Assembly: GCA_937924755.1 (NCBI GenBank)
Contig: CALEVZ010000011.1
Span: 51,530-115,529, forward strand
Source of the DNA: an uncultured bacterium
GTDB taxonomy: Bacteria; Acidobacteriota; Thermoanaerobaculia; Thermoanaerobaculales; Thermoanaerobaculaceae
Direction of reading: 5' to 3'
Length of the DNA: 64,000 bases
In this document: positions 43,266-52,484 of the stretch, in pieces
Layout: every line of letters begins with the position of its first letter
How positions within the stretch are numbered: the first letter of the stretch is position 1
Notes under the pieces: generated by a model
What the model saw: the letters and a program-made list of their open reading frames with translations, nothing else
Told to the model about the DNA's origin: nothing
The model's database searches: none
Position numbers and translations under genes: made by a program

Positions 43266-44367
43266 CGAGTTGATCCCCGCCCTGGACCCCATGCCGGTGC
43301 CCGGGCCGCTGTGGCTGTACCATGTCCTCTGGGTAGTCACCTTTCTCATTCACATTTTGCTGGTCAATGCGGTGCTGGGCGGGTCGTTCATCGCCGCCTG
43401 GGCGGGCGCGGCGAAAGCCGACCGCCGCCGCATCGTCGAGTTGCTGCTGCAGGTCAACACCTGGGCGATCCCCCTGTCCATCACCTTCGGCATCGCGCCG
43501 CTGCTGTTCGTGCAGGTGGTACTGGGGCGCTTCTTCTACACCGCCGCCCTGTTGGTACCGTGGTGGTGGCTGGGGCTGCTGGGGCTGTTAATGGTGGGGT
43601 ATTACCTCAACTACCTGGCCAAGTGGCGGCTGGCCCGCGGCGAGGGGGTGCGCCACTGGCTGGTGCTGCAGGCCGTCTGCTTTCTCCTGGTGACGCTCAT
43701 CCAGGTGGTGGTCAACCTCCTGCACATGCAGCCCCAGCGGTGGGAGGCAGCGGCAGCGGGCCTGGCCGGCGCCCTGGCCGACCCCACTCTCATCCCCCGC
43801 TTTCTCCACTTCCTGCTGGCCGCCCTGGCCATGGTGGGGGCGATGGTGGCGTGGGTGGCGGTGCGGCGAGCGGGCACGGGGGTGGCGGCGGCCGAACGCA
43901 GCGAACTGGACGGCATGGCGCGCTTTGGCGTGAAGTTCGCCCTCTACGCCACCCTGCTGCAGCTCATCGACGGGTTCTGGCTGCTCTTCGCCCTGCCCGA
44001 GGAGGTGCTGAAAGGATTCATGCGGTCGGGGCCGGCGGCCATGATCCCCCTCACCCTGGGGATCCTGGCGGGGGTCCTACTACTGGTGTTCCTGGCCCAG
44101 GTGCACGACCCCCTGGCCCAGAGCGGCAAGGCGCGGCGGGCCCTGGAGCTGGTGATGGCGGCCACGGCGGTGATGGTGATCACCCGCCACCAGGTGCGGG
44201 AGGTGTACCTGGCACCCGCCCGCGCCGCTGAGGAGCTCGTCACTACCGCCCCCTGGGGGCTCATTGCCCTGTTCCTGGTGATCTTCGTGGCGGGGGTGGC
44301 GACGACGGTGTACGCCATGGTGCGGGCCGCCACCGACCGGCCGGCGCCGGGGGAGCAGGCAGCGTAG
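43255..44367 (+). CDS. Membrane partner of the bd-like oxidase
   Basis: A 370-residue protein with about nine TM helices. Segments such as ITFGIAPLLFVQVVLGRFFYTAALL and the N-terminal HILLVNAVLGGSF resemble CydA-like proteins of the bd superfamily rather than a standard CydB. ATG 43255 lies inside the end of the upstream gene (11-bp overlap) with GGAGGTG upstream, so the two are made together. It probably forms the heterodimer with the haem-c subunit. Whether it binds haem itself is not clear. Confidence 0.7.
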   Translation: MAGNELIPALDPMPVPGPLWLYHVLWVVTFLIHILLVNAVLGGSFIAAWAGAAKADRRRIVELLLQVNTWAIPLSITFGIAPLLFVQVVLGRFFYTAALLVPWWWLGLLGLLMVGYYLNYLAKWRLARGEGVRHWLVLQAVCFLLVTLIQVVVNLLHMQPQRWEAAAAGLAGALADPTLIPRFLHFLLAALAMVGAMVAWVAVRRAGTGVAAAERSELDGMARFGVKFALYATLLQLIDGFWLLFALPEEVLKGFMRSGPAAMIPLTLGILAGVLLLVFLAQVHDPLAQSGKARRALELVMAATAVMVITRHQVREVYLAPARAAEELVTTAPWGLIALFLVIFVAGVATTVYAMVRAATDRPAPGEQAA

Positions 44368-44371
44368 AAGC

Positions 44372-44917
44372 ATGTCCATTCCCCTTGCCAACAGCGGCGG
44401 GGACCAGCTGCACCGGCTGGTCCCCGACTCCTACTGGGTCATCCCCGGCCGTCTGGCGGCCGGGGAGTACCCGGGCCACTGGCGAGAAGACCAAGGCCGC
44501 CGCCAGCTGGCCGCCTTCACTCGAGCGGGTATTGAGGTGTTCGTGGACCTCACCGAGCCGGGGGAGTACGGCCTTAAGCCGTACGCCCCTTGGCTCCCCC
44601 CCGGGACGGAGCACCGGCGCTTTCCCATCCCCGACATGCACGTCCCCGAGCCGGAGGAGATGGCCGCCACCCTGGATGCCATCGACGCCGCCCTGGAGGC
44701 CGGGCGGGGGGTATACGTGCACTGCTACGGCGGGGTAGGGCGCACCGGCACGGTGGTGGGATGCTGGCTGGTGCGCCACGGCCTGTCGCCGCGGGAGGCC
44801 CTGGCCCGCATTGCCGCCTGGCGGGAGGGAACACCCAACGGGGGGAGGACCTCTCCGGAAACGGCCGAACAGCGGGCCTTCGTGCGCGACTGGGGGGAGG
44901 GGCCGTCAGCTCGGTAG
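44372..44917 (+). CDS. Dual-specificity/tyrosine phosphatase-like protein
   Basis: A 181-residue Cys-dependent phosphatase with the signature [12 protein letters not shown]: nucleophile Cys118 and phosphate-binding Arg124. A general-acid Asp is plausible in PIPDMHVP (88). It has no signal peptide and is cytoplasmic. It starts 5 bp after the oxidase partner stop and is probably cotranscribed, though no functional link is obvious. Its 3' end overlaps the convergent threonine aldolase gene by 12 bp. Confidence 0.87.
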   Translation: MSIPLANSGGDQLHRLVPDSYWVIPGRLAAGEYPGHWREDQGRRQLAAFTRAGIEVFVDLTEPGEYGLKPYAPWLPPGTEHRRFPIPDMHVPEPEEMAATLDAIDAALEAGRGVYVHCYGGVGRTGTVVGCWLVRHGLSPREALARIAAWREGTPNGGRTSPETAEQRAFVRDWGEGPSAR

Positions 44918-45946
44918 GACCCTGGCGGCCGCCGCCAGGGCCGCCTCCACCTCCGCGTCGCCGATCTCGTAGTGGGTGACCAGGCGCACCTGCCGGGGAC
45001 CGAAGGCTCCGCACAGAACCCCGCGCTCCCTCATTCCGGCCACGAAGGCGGCGGCCGGCGGCAGTTCCGGGTGGGTCGGTGCCGTGAGAGTGGCCACCAC
45101 GATGTTGGTGCGCACTCCTGCGGGGTCCAGCTCCACCCCAGGGAGCTCGGCGATTCCTTCGGCCAGGCGACGGGCACGGATGTGGTCCTCGGGGAGGCGC
45201 TCCACCATGCGGGTGAGGGCCACGATGCCGGCCGCCGCCAGCACCCCCACCTGCCGCATCCCTCCCCCGAACAGCTTGCGCACCCGGCGCGCCTCAGCCA
45301 CCAGGTCGGCGTCACCCACCAGCAGGGATCCCACCGGCGCCGCCAGCCCCTTGGACAGGCAGAACATCACCGTGTCGCAGCCGCGCGCCAGCGCCGCCGC
45401 GGTGGTGGAGAGGGCAGCGGCGGCGTTGAAAATGCGGGCTCCATCGAGATGGACCTTGAGGCCGTGCCGGTGCGCCACCTCGGCGAGGGCGCGACTGCGG
45501 ACGGCGTCCATGGGGAGGCCGGACCACAGGTTGTGGGTGTTCTCCAAACACAGCAGCCGGGTGGGGGTTCGGTAGGTGACGGGGGGGTTGATGGCCGCCT
45601 CCACCTGGGCCGTCTCCAGGAGCCCGTTGGCGGTGGCCACGGGTCGGGGTAAGGCCCCCGACCACACCGCCATGGCCCCCATCTCGAAGTTAAAGATGTG
45701 GGCTCGGGCCTCCAGGATCACCTCGCTGCCCGGGTGGGTGTGCAGGTGCACGGCAATCTGGTTGCCCATGGTCCCGGTGGGGACGAACAGTGCCGCCTCC
45801 CGCTCCAGTATGGCTGCAGCTAACTCTTCGAGGCGGCGGACGGTGGGGTCCTCCTCGTAGACGTCATCCCCCACCTCCGCTTCGGCCATGGCTCGGCGCA
45901 TCTCGGGGGTGGGACGGGTAACGGTGTCGGAGCGCAGATCGATCAT
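44906..45946 (-). CDS. ltaE: Low-specificity L-threonine aldolase
   Basis: A PLP enzyme that splits L-threonine and L-allo-threonine into glycine and acetaldehyde. It begins with the family's typical [13 protein letters not shown]. The PLP Lys is K199 ([11 protein letters not shown]), Asp168 lies in HLDGAR and His83 in RAHIF stacks on the cofactor. The frame extends 4 codons further (ATG 45958), but ATG 45946 matches the family start and has TATGAT 7 nt upstream. Convergent with the phosphatase, divergent from the M16 peptidase. Confidence 0.93.
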   Translation of the reverse strand: MIDLRSDTVTRPTPEMRRAMAEAEVGDDVYEEDPTVRRLEELAAAILEREAALFVPTGTMGNQIAVHLHTHPGSEVILEARAHIFNFEMGAMAVWSGALPRPVATANGLLETAQVEAAINPPVTYRTPTRLLCLENTHNLWSGLPMDAVRSRALAEVAHRHGLKVHLDGARIFNAAAALSTTAAALARGCDTVMFCLSKGLAAPVGSLLVGDADLVAEARRVRKLFGGGMRQVGVLAAAGIVALTRMVERLPEDHIRARRLAEGIAELPGVELDPAGVRTNIVVATLTAPTHPELPPAAAFVAGMRERGVLCGAFGPRQVRLVTHYEIGDAEVEAALAAAARVLPS

Positions 45947-45952
45947 GGCGGG

Positions 45953-45959
45953 TATCATA
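45953..45959. promoter_or_regulatory. Shared bidirectional -10 (TATCATA / TATGATA)
   Basis: On the plus strand TATCAT lies 8 nt before ATG 45967; on the minus strand TATGAT lies 7 nt before ATG 45946. The two hexamers overlap by 5 bp, so one AT patch can serve both genes. Confidence 0.5.
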
Positions 45960-45966
45960 GGCGGTC

Positions 45967-48609
45967 ATGGGATCGGCAATTCCCCGGGATTTCCTGGCGC
46001 TGGACAAGGGTGGCGGAGTGGAGGAGCTAGAACTCGTCAGCAACGGCCTGCGGGTGCTCCTGGTGGCCAACCGCTTCGTCCCGGTGGTGACGGTGTGCGT
46101 GGTCTACCACGTGGGGTCGCGCCACGAGGTGAGCGGGCAGACCGGGGCCACCCATCTGCTCGAGCACCTGCTCTTCAAGGGGTCGGTCAACTTCAACGCC
46201 GACAACGGCCGGCCTATCGCCCGGGTGATGGAGCGGGTGGGAGCAGCGTTCAACGCCACCACCTGGCTGGACCGCACCAATTACTACGAGACGCTGCCGG
46301 TCGAACACCTGGACCTGGCCCTCGCGGTGGAGGCCGACCGCATGCGCGGCGCGCTATTGCGGGACCAAGATCTGGCCACCGAACTGACGGTGGTACGCAA
46401 CGAGCTGGAGCGGGGCGAGAACGACCCCTTCGAGGTGCTGCTGAAGGAGTCTTTCGCCACCGCCTACCGCGAGCACCCCTACCGGCATCCCACCATCGGC
46501 TGGCGGCATGACGTGGAGCACGCCACCATCGCCACCCTGCGGACCTTCTACGACACCTTCTACTACCCCGACAACGCCACCCTGGTGGTGGTCGGCGCCT
46601 TTGACCGGAAAGCCCTGTTAGGGCGCATCGCTCACCACTTTGGGCCGCTCCCCCGCGCCGGGCGTCCCATTCCCCGCGTGGTCACTCAGGAGTCGCCCCA
46701 GCAGGGGGAACGGCGGTTCATGATCCGGCGGCGGGGAGAGGTGGGGTGGGTGGGGCTCTCCTGGCACGTCCCCCCCGCCGCTCACCCCGACACCCCCGCC
46801 CTGGCGGTGTTGGCCGATGCCCTGGGGGGTGGGGTTACCTCTCGCCTGTACCAGCGCCTGGTGGAGACCAACCTCTGTCTCGACGTGCAGGCGGTGGCCT
46901 GGCAGCTGCACGATCCCGGCCTGTTCCAGCTCTTCGCCACGCTGGCGCCAGGGGTGGAGCACGCCCGGGTTGAAGCGATCATGCGCGAGGAGCTCCGCAC
47001 CGCGGCCAGCGGGTTGACGGCGGCCGAGCTCAACCGCGCCAGGACCCAAGTGGAGGCCCACACCGCCTACCACCGGGACTCGCCGGGGCAGGTGGCGGCG
47101 GCCCTCACCGAGGCGGTGGCGGCAGCCAACTGGCGCTTTTACACCGACTACCTGCGCAGCATCCGCGGGGTCAGCAACGACGATGTGATTCGCGCGGCGG
47201 CGGGGCGGCTGGAGGATGACAACCTCACTGTGGGCTGGTTCGTGCCCCTCGATGGCACCTCGGGCCGGAGGGGCGCCACCCCCGCCGTGGCTCCGCAGCC
47301 CTGTACGTACCGGACCGCGCTCCTCGAGGGGGTGTGTGAAACGCTCTTCGAGGAAGGCGCCCGGGTAGTGATCCTGCCGCGGCGGGGCAACCCCACCGTG
47401 ACCATCTACGGGACGCTGCTGGCCGGACACGGAATGCTGCCCGCCAGCGGGTGGGCCGCCGCCTCCCTGGTGCCCGACATGCTGGAGCGGGGGACGGCCA
47501 GCCGCAACCGCCTGGCCATCGCCCGCTACCTGGAAGACCGGGGTATCGAGTTCGGCATCTCCTCCGAGAGCTTCAACCCGCTGGAGGTGAGCTTTTCCGG
47601 ACGCTGCCTGTCCCGGCGGCTGGAGGGGTTTCTCAAGCTGGTGGTGGAGCTGCTGCGCGCCCCATCCTTCCCCGAGGGGGAGCTGGAGATCGCCCGGCAG
47701 CAGCGCCTGGGGGAGCTACAGCAGTCCCGTGAGGAGACCTTCCAGCAGGCCTGGGAGGCGTTTTCCCAGCTGACCTACCCGGCCGGCCACCCATGGGCCA
47801 TGCGGCCCTTCGACGAACGCCGCCGGAGCCTGGAGTCGGTCGGGCGCGCAGAGCTGGTGGCGGTGCACCGCGAGCTGTACGGGCCGCGGGGGCTCGTTCT
47901 TGCGGTGGTCGGCCAGGTGGACCGGGACCACGTGGCGGCCGTGATCGACCTGGCGGTGCAGGGCTGGCGCGGTGGCGCCGCTCTCCCCACCTTCCCGCGC
48001 CGTCCGCCCACCTCCTCGCCACCGGCGGAGGCGCGCGTCGTCATGGCCGATAAGCCCAACGTGGATGTGTTGCTCGGGCACCCCGGAGGGTTGCGCCGGC
48101 GCGATGAGGACTTCTTGGCGGCACAACTGGCCAACGCCGTGCTTGGGCACTCCACCCTCTCCTCGCGCCTGGGTCGCCGGCTGCGGGAGCAGGAAGGCCT
48201 CACCTACGGCGTGTTCTCCCGCTTCTTCGGCGCGGGGCTGCTGGACGGACCCTGGGGGATGGCGTTCTCCGTCTCGCCGCTGCACCTCGAGCGGGCGATG
48301 CGAGCAGCCCGCGAGGAGCTGGAGCGTTACTGCTCCGAGGGGCCCACTGAGGAGGAGCTGGAGGAGCAGCGGCAGGCCTTCGCCGGCTCCTACCGCGTGT
48401 CGCTGGCCACCCCGGCTGGCCTGGCGCGGGAGCTGGCGCTGGCGCTGCGCTACGACCTGCCGTTGACCGAACTCGAGGAGCTGCCCGCCCGGGTGCTGGG
48501 GACGTCGCTGGCGGCAGTGCGGAGGGCGATCCGCGCCCACTTCTCGCCCGACCACCTCTGTCTGGCGGCGGCGGGGGAACTCATTGACCCCTCCCCGCTA
48601 CCCGGCTAG
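45967..48609 (+). CDS. M16 family zinc metallopeptidase, two-domain
   Basis: An 880-residue pitrilysin-type peptidase. The inverted zinc motif HLLEH is at 63-67 with the distal Glu in TVVRNELERGEN (near 144). A second inactive M16 half follows (about 450-870), the usual clamshell architecture, including a RLGRRLREQEGLTYGVFSRF stretch that matches the conserved R-Y-type substrate-binding segment. I see no signal peptide, so a cytoplasmic location is likely; many relatives are exported. ATG 45967 is leaderless by position of TATCAT. The recN promoter lies within its last codons. Confidence 0.88.
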   Translation: MGSAIPRDFLALDKGGGVEELELVSNGLRVLLVANRFVPVVTVCVVYHVGSRHEVSGQTGATHLLEHLLFKGSVNFNADNGRPIARVMERVGAAFNATTWLDRTNYYETLPVEHLDLALAVEADRMRGALLRDQDLATELTVVRNELERGENDPFEVLLKESFATAYREHPYRHPTIGWRHDVEHATIATLRTFYDTFYYPDNATLVVVGAFDRKALLGRIAHHFGPLPRAGRPIPRVVTQESPQQGERRFMIRRRGEVGWVGLSWHVPPAAHPDTPALAVLADALGGGVTSRLYQRLVETNLCLDVQAVAWQLHDPGLFQLFATLAPGVEHARVEAIMREELRTAASGLTAAELNRARTQVEAHTAYHRDSPGQVAAALTEAVAAANWRFYTDYLRSIRGVSNDDVIRAAAGRLEDDNLTVGWFVPLDGTSGRRGATPAVAPQPCTYRTALLEGVCETLFEEGARVVILPRRGNPTVTIYGTLLAGHGMLPASGWAAASLVPDMLERGTASRNRLAIARYLEDRGIEFGISSESFNPLEVSFSGRCLSRRLEGFLKLVVELLRAPSFPEGELEIARQQRLGELQQSREETFQQAWEAFSQLTYPAGHPWAMRPFDERRRSLESVGRAELVAVHRELYGPRGLVLAVVGQVDRDHVAAVIDLAVQGWRGGAALPTFPRRPPTSSPPAEARVVMADKPNVDVLLGHPGGLRRRDEDFLAAQLANAVLGHSTLSSRLGRRLREQEGLTYGVFSRFFGAGLLDGPWGMAFSVSPLHLERAMRAAREELERYCSEGPTEEELEEQRQAFAGSYRVSLATPAGLARELALALRYDLPLTELEELPARVLGTSLAAVRRAIRAHFSPDHLCLAAAGELIDPSPLPG

Positions 48610-48612
48610 CAT
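48584..48612 (+). promoter_or_regulatory. Sigma-70-type promoter for recN
   Basis: TTGACC-N17-TAGCAT inside the end of the M16 gene. The -10 ends 9 nt before ATG 48622, so the leader would be 2-3 nt at most. No LexA-like box was recognised. Confidence 0.6.
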
Positions 48613-48621
48613 CGCTCCACT

Positions 48622-50328
48622 ATGCTGCACGAGCTCGTGGTGCAGAACCTGGGCATCATCGATCGGGTCGAGCTCACCTTGCCCGCCGGTCTGGTGGCGG
48701 TCACCGGCGAAACCGGGGCCGGCAAGTCGTTACTGGTGCACTCCCTCAAGCTCCTGCAGGGGGAACGGGCGGACGCCGAGTTGGTGCGCGCCGGCTGCGA
48801 CCGGCTGCTGGTGCAGGCGCGCCTGGGTTTGCCCCCCAACTCGAGAGTGCGTGAGCTCGGGGCGGAACTGGGCATACCCATGGGGGACGAACTGGTGCTC
48901 CGCCGGGAGGTGACGGCGGCGGGACGCTCCCGCGCCTGGGTCAACGATGCGCCGGTGAGCGCCGGGGCACTGCAACGGCTGACGGCCCAGCTGCTGGTCA
49001 TCCACGGCCAGCACGACCAGCGCTCCCTGGCGGATCCGGCGCGGCACCTGGAGCTGGTGGATCTGCTGGGCGGCCTGGAGGAGCAGAAGGCCACCGTGGC
49101 AGATGCCTTTGCGGCGTGGCGCGAGGTTCGCGACAAGCTGAACCGCCATCGGCGGGCGCTGGCTGCCCGGCAGGAGCGGCTGGATCTCATCGACCTGCAC
49201 TGCCGGGAGATCGACCAGGCGCGGGTGGTGGCAGGCGAGGACGAGGCGCTCCGGGAGGAGCGGGCCCTGTTGCGGCACGCCGAGCGCATCGGCGAACTGG
49301 TCCAGGGGGTGCGAGCCGCGCTGGGTGGGGAGGGGGGGGGGGCGGGGCTGGCCCGGGCGGCCCGGGCGGCGGCGGAGCTGGCTTCCCTGGGGCTGCCGAC
49401 CCAAGAGGCGGCGGCGGACTTGGAGCAGGCCCGGCTGCTGGCCGAGGAGGCGGAGCGAGTCATCGAGGCCCTGGCCTCGAAAGTCCGCCACGACCCGGCT
49501 CGCCTGGATGCGGTGGAAGCTCGCCTGGCCACGCTGGAGCGGCTGGCGCGGAAGTACGGGGGGAGCCTGGCGGCGGTGCTGGAGGAGCGCGCCCGCCTGG
49601 CCCGAGAGCGGGAGGAACTGGAAGGGGTGGAGGACGAGATCCAGCAGCTGTCCCACCGCGAGGCGCAGCTGGCGCAGGAGTTCGTGTCCCGCGCCGGGGC
49701 ATTGTCTCGCCGGCGCGCGGTTGCCGCCCGTGAAGTGGCGGCGCGGATGCGGGAGGTGCTGGCCAGGCTGGGGATGCCGGCGGTGACCCTGGAGCTGCGT
49801 CTGACGCCCCGCCTGGCCGAGGACGGAGAACTGGAGGTGGATGGCCATCGTCTGCGACCGGCGGCGGACGGCCTCGACGAGGGGGAGCTGCTGTTCTCCG
49901 CCAACCCGGGCGAGGAGCCGCGCTCCCTGGCGCGCATTGCCTCCGGGGGGGAGCTGTCCCGCCTCCACCTGGCCATGCGCACGGTGCTGCGTGACCGTCT
50001 GGGCGAGGGGGGAGCGACGCTGCTGTTTGACGAGGTGGACGCCGGCATCGGTGGCCGGGTGGCCGACGAACTGGGCCGGCTCCTCGCCCAGGTGGCGCAG
50101 CGGGACCAGGTGCTGGTGGTGACCCATTTGCCCCAGGTGGCGGCGCGCGCCAGCGCACACCTGGCGGTGAGCAAGGTCACCGAGGGAGGGCGGACGGTGA
50201 CGCGGGTGTCGCCGGTGGAGGGGGAGGAGCGAGTAGCTGAGCTGGTGCGCATGCTGGGGGGACATCCCGCCACCCCGGCGGCTCGACGGCACGCTGAGGA
50301 GCTGCTGTGCACACCATCGTCCCGGTAG
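48622..50328 (+). CDS. recN: DNA repair protein RecN
   Basis: An SMC-like ATPase acting early in double-strand-break repair. The 568-residue product has Walker A GETGAGKS (29-36) and a long central coiled coil (about 150-380, many Glu/Arg/Ala/Leu). Near the C-terminus are the ABC signature ASGGELSRLHLA and Walker B LLFDEVDAGIGG, then QVLVVTHLPQVAA. VHGQHDQRSL (about 130) is the RecN-type Q-loop region. It has its own promoter. An intergenic region with DnaA-box-like sites follows directly. Confidence 0.94.
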   Translation: MLHELVVQNLGIIDRVELTLPAGLVAVTGETGAGKSLLVHSLKLLQGERADAELVRAGCDRLLVQARLGLPPNSRVRELGAELGIPMGDELVLRREVTAAGRSRAWVNDAPVSAGALQRLTAQLLVIHGQHDQRSLADPARHLELVDLLGGLEEQKATVADAFAAWREVRDKLNRHRRALAARQERLDLIDLHCREIDQARVVAGEDEALREERALLRHAERIGELVQGVRAALGGEGGGAGLARAARAAAELASLGLPTQEAAADLEQARLLAEEAERVIEALASKVRHDPARLDAVEARLATLERLARKYGGSLAAVLEERARLAREREELEGVEDEIQQLSHREAQLAQEFVSRAGALSRRRAVAAREVAARMREVLARLGMPAVTLELRLTPRLAEDGELEVDGHRLRPAADGLDEGELLFSANPGEEPRSLARIASGGELSRLHLAMRTVLRDRLGEGGATLLFDEVDAGIGGRVADELGRLLAQVAQRDQVLVVTHLPQVAARASAHLAVSKVTEGGRTVTRVSPVEGEERVAELVRMLGGHPATPAARRHAEELLCTPSSR

Positions 50329-50661
50329 TCCTTCGGTGGCCAGTACTTTCGCCCGGCTGACGTGAAGAGCGTGTGAAGTTTCCACAGATGCTGCGGAAAA
50401 CTCTGTGGAAAACCCTGTCGATTTCTCGCCAACCCCGTCTAAAGCATAGGGTTATACAAGGTGCACTGATATCAGTACGGGTCGCTAAGAAATTGAAATA
50501 ACGAAGCTTATGCGCATCACATGGAGCCAGCGAGGTTTGGGCCACAGAGGTGCGGCAGGTTTTTCACAGGTTACCGACTAGCGGCAACTTGTGTGCCATC
50601 GCCGGACCACGTTGCCGGGTAGTGCGACGCATGCTAGGGTGGCCAGCCGCGGGGAGGTGGT
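50329..50661. other. AT-rich intergenic region with DnaA-box-like sites (candidate origin or DnaA-regulated region)
   Basis: Sites fitting TTWTNCACA: TTTTCCACA on the minus strand (50404-50412) and TTTTTCACA on the plus strand (50560-50568). One-mismatch sites: GTTTCCACA (50378-50386) and TTTTCCGCA on the minus strand (50392-50400). Between the clusters is the most AT-rich stretch I noticed in the window (about 50440-50515). It holds a 12-bp palindrome ACTGATATCAGT (50465-50476) and ATGCGCAT (near 50510). No ORF is supported. Flanking genes (recN, hisS) are not the classic dnaA/dnaN neighbours. Confidence 0.45.
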
Positions 50662-51222
50662 ATGCGAGTTCGGCCGTTTCAGGGGCTGGCACTGCGCTGC
50701 GGGGCGCGGGTATGGGTGGCGGCCAACGCCGTACTGGTGGGGGACGTGGAGCTCGGGGACGACGTCAGCGTCTGGTACGGAGCGGTGCTGCGCGCGGACC
50801 TGCAGGCCATCCGCATCGGGGCACGCAGCAACATTCAGGATCTGGTGGTCATCCACGTGGACTCCCCCGACTCCCCCACCGTGGTGGGCGAGGACGTGAC
50901 GGTGGGGCATGGGGCGATCCTGCACGGGTGCCGAGTGGAGGGGGGAGCGCTGATCGGCATGCACGCCACGGTGCTCAACGGCGCGGTGATCGGGGAGCAA
51001 GCTGTGGTGGCGGCAGGGTCGCTGGTGGTGCCCGGCATGCAGGTGCCGCCCCGCGCCCTGGTGGCGGGGGTGCCAGCTCGGGTGCGGCGGGAGGTGAGCG
51101 AGGAGGAGCTCGCCCACCTGCGGCGGGGGGTGTCGGTGTACCTGGAGCTGAAAGGGCGCTACCTGGCGGACGGGGGCGAGCGGGAGGTGGCCGACCCCGA
51201 AGAATGGGGAAAGCTCCTGTGA
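50662..51222 (+). CDS. Gamma-class carbonic anhydrase family protein
   Basis: A left-handed beta-helix trimer protein of 186 residues. The zinc ligands of the gamma-CA family are at the expected positions: His65 (VVIHVD) and His83/His88 (VGHGAILHG). Hexapeptide-like repeats (VGDVELGDDVSV, IGARSNIQD, IGEQAVVAAGSLV) fill the rest. It may hydrate CO2 or bind other ligands, as in YrdA/PaaY relatives. ATG 50662 follows GGGGAGGTGG; a TGCTAGGGT extended -10 lies about 22 nt upstream. The hisS start overlaps its stop. Confidence 0.9.
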   Translation: MRVRPFQGLALRCGARVWVAANAVLVGDVELGDDVSVWYGAVLRADLQAIRIGARSNIQDLVVIHVDSPDSPTVVGEDVTVGHGAILHGCRVEGGALIGMHATVLNGAVIGEQAVVAAGSLVVPGMQVPPRALVAGVPARVRREVSEEELAHLRRGVSVYLELKGRYLADGGEREVADPEEWGKLL

Positions 51223-52484
51223 TCCAGCGCCCCCGCGGCACGCGCGACCTGCTGCCCCCCGAGACCCGGCTGTGGCAGGCGGTGGAGGAGGTGGCGCGGG
51301 AGGTCTTCGGCGCCTTCGGGGCGGAGGAGATCCGCACCCCCATCTTCGAGCCCACGGAGCTGTTCGTGCGCTCGGTGGGGGAAACCACCGACATCGTCCA
51401 CAAGGAGATGTACACCTTCGCCGACCGCAAGGGGCGCTCGTTGACCCTGCGCCCGGAGGGTACCGCCTCGGTCGCCCGCGCTTGGATCGAGAACGGCCTG
51501 GCCGACCGCTCCCAGCCCCTGCGCCTCTATTACATCGGCCCCATGTTTCGCTACGAACGCATGCAGCGCGGCCGCTTCCGCCAGTTCGCCCAGATCGGTC
51601 TGGAGCTTTTGGGGGCCGATGGCCCCTTGGCCGACGCCGAGGTCCTGGCAGCCCTGTACGAGTTTCTGGGGCGACTGGGGTTTAAGGATCTAGAGGTGCA
51701 CCTCAACAACCTGGGGGACCCCGAAGACCGTCCCCGCTACCTGTCGGCCATCCGCGACACCCTCGCCCCCCACCGGCAGGAGCTGTGCGGCGACTGCCAG
51801 CGGCGCCTCGCGGAGAACCCCCTGCGGGTGCTGGACTGCAAAGTGCCCCGCTGCGGCGAGCTGGCCGCCGCTGTCCCGTCGATGGACAGCGTGGCTTCGC
51901 AAGCTTCCCGCCGGCACGTCGGAGAGGTCGAGGAGCAGCTCGCCCGCCTGGCCATCCCCTTCCGCCGCAACCCCCGCCTGGTGCGGGGGCTCGACTACTA
52001 CCTGCGCACCGTCTTCGAGGTGGTGTCGCCCCAGCTGGGGACGGGCACGGTGGTGTGCGGAGGCGGCCGTTACGACCGACTCATCGCCGATTTGGGAGGG
52101 CCGGCGGTGCCGGGGATCGGCTTTGCCGTGGGAGAGGACCGGCTGGTGGAAATCCTGCCCGAAGGCTTCCGCACCTCGGTGCTGGCTCGCCCCCGGCTGT
52201 ATGTGATTCCCTTGGGAGAGACCGCCGTCCGTCACGCCCTGCCTCACGCCCGCGCCTGGGTGCGGGGCGGGGTCTCCTTGGAGCTGGAGGTCACCGGCCG
52301 CTCCCTGCGGGCGGCCTTGAAGCGCGCCGCCGGGGAAGGGTTTGCCGCCGCCGCCATCCTCGGCGAGGAGGAGCTGGCGGCGGGGGAGGTCACCGTCCGG
52401 GACCTGGCCCGAGGGGAGCAGCAGCGGGTGGCCCTGGCGGCTCTGCCGGAGGTGTGGCACCGGCACTGGGGGCGGGGGAAGTGA
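51219..52484 (+). CDS. hisS: Histidyl-tRNA synthetase
   Basis: A class II aminoacyl-tRNA synthetase of 421 residues. It begins IQRPRGTRDLLPPE, the typical HisRS start. Motif 2 is MFRYERMQRGRFRQFAQIG, the histidine-binding segment LVRGLDYYLRTVFEV and motif 3 GGGRYDRLI...PGIGFAVGEDRL. A C-terminal anticodon-binding domain covers about 325-420. GTG 51219 overlaps the carbonic anhydrase stop (GTGA); ATG 51204 in the same frame is an alternative. Confidence 0.95.
   Translation: MIQRPRGTRDLLPPETRLWQAVEEVAREVFGAFGAEEIRTPIFEPTELFVRSVGETTDIVHKEMYTFADRKGRSLTLRPEGTASVARAWIENGLADRSQPLRLYYIGPMFRYERMQRGRFRQFAQIGLELLGADGPLADAEVLAALYEFLGRLGFKDLEVHLNNLGDPEDRPRYLSAIRDTLAPHRQELCGDCQRRLAENPLRVLDCKVPRCGELAAAVPSMDSVASQASRRHVGEVEEQLARLAIPFRRNPRLVRGLDYYLRTVFEVVSPQLGTGTVVCGGGRYDRLIADLGGPAVPGIGFAVGEDRLVEILPEGFRTSVLARPRLYVIPLGETAVRHALPHARAWVRGGVSLELEVTGRSLRAALKRAAGEGFAAAAILGEEELAAGEVTVRDLARGEQQRVALAALPEVWHRHWGRGK

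Noticed and set aside
48730..50385. 551-residue frame antisense to recN
   Set aside because: Shadow of the recN codon pattern; no recognisable domain.
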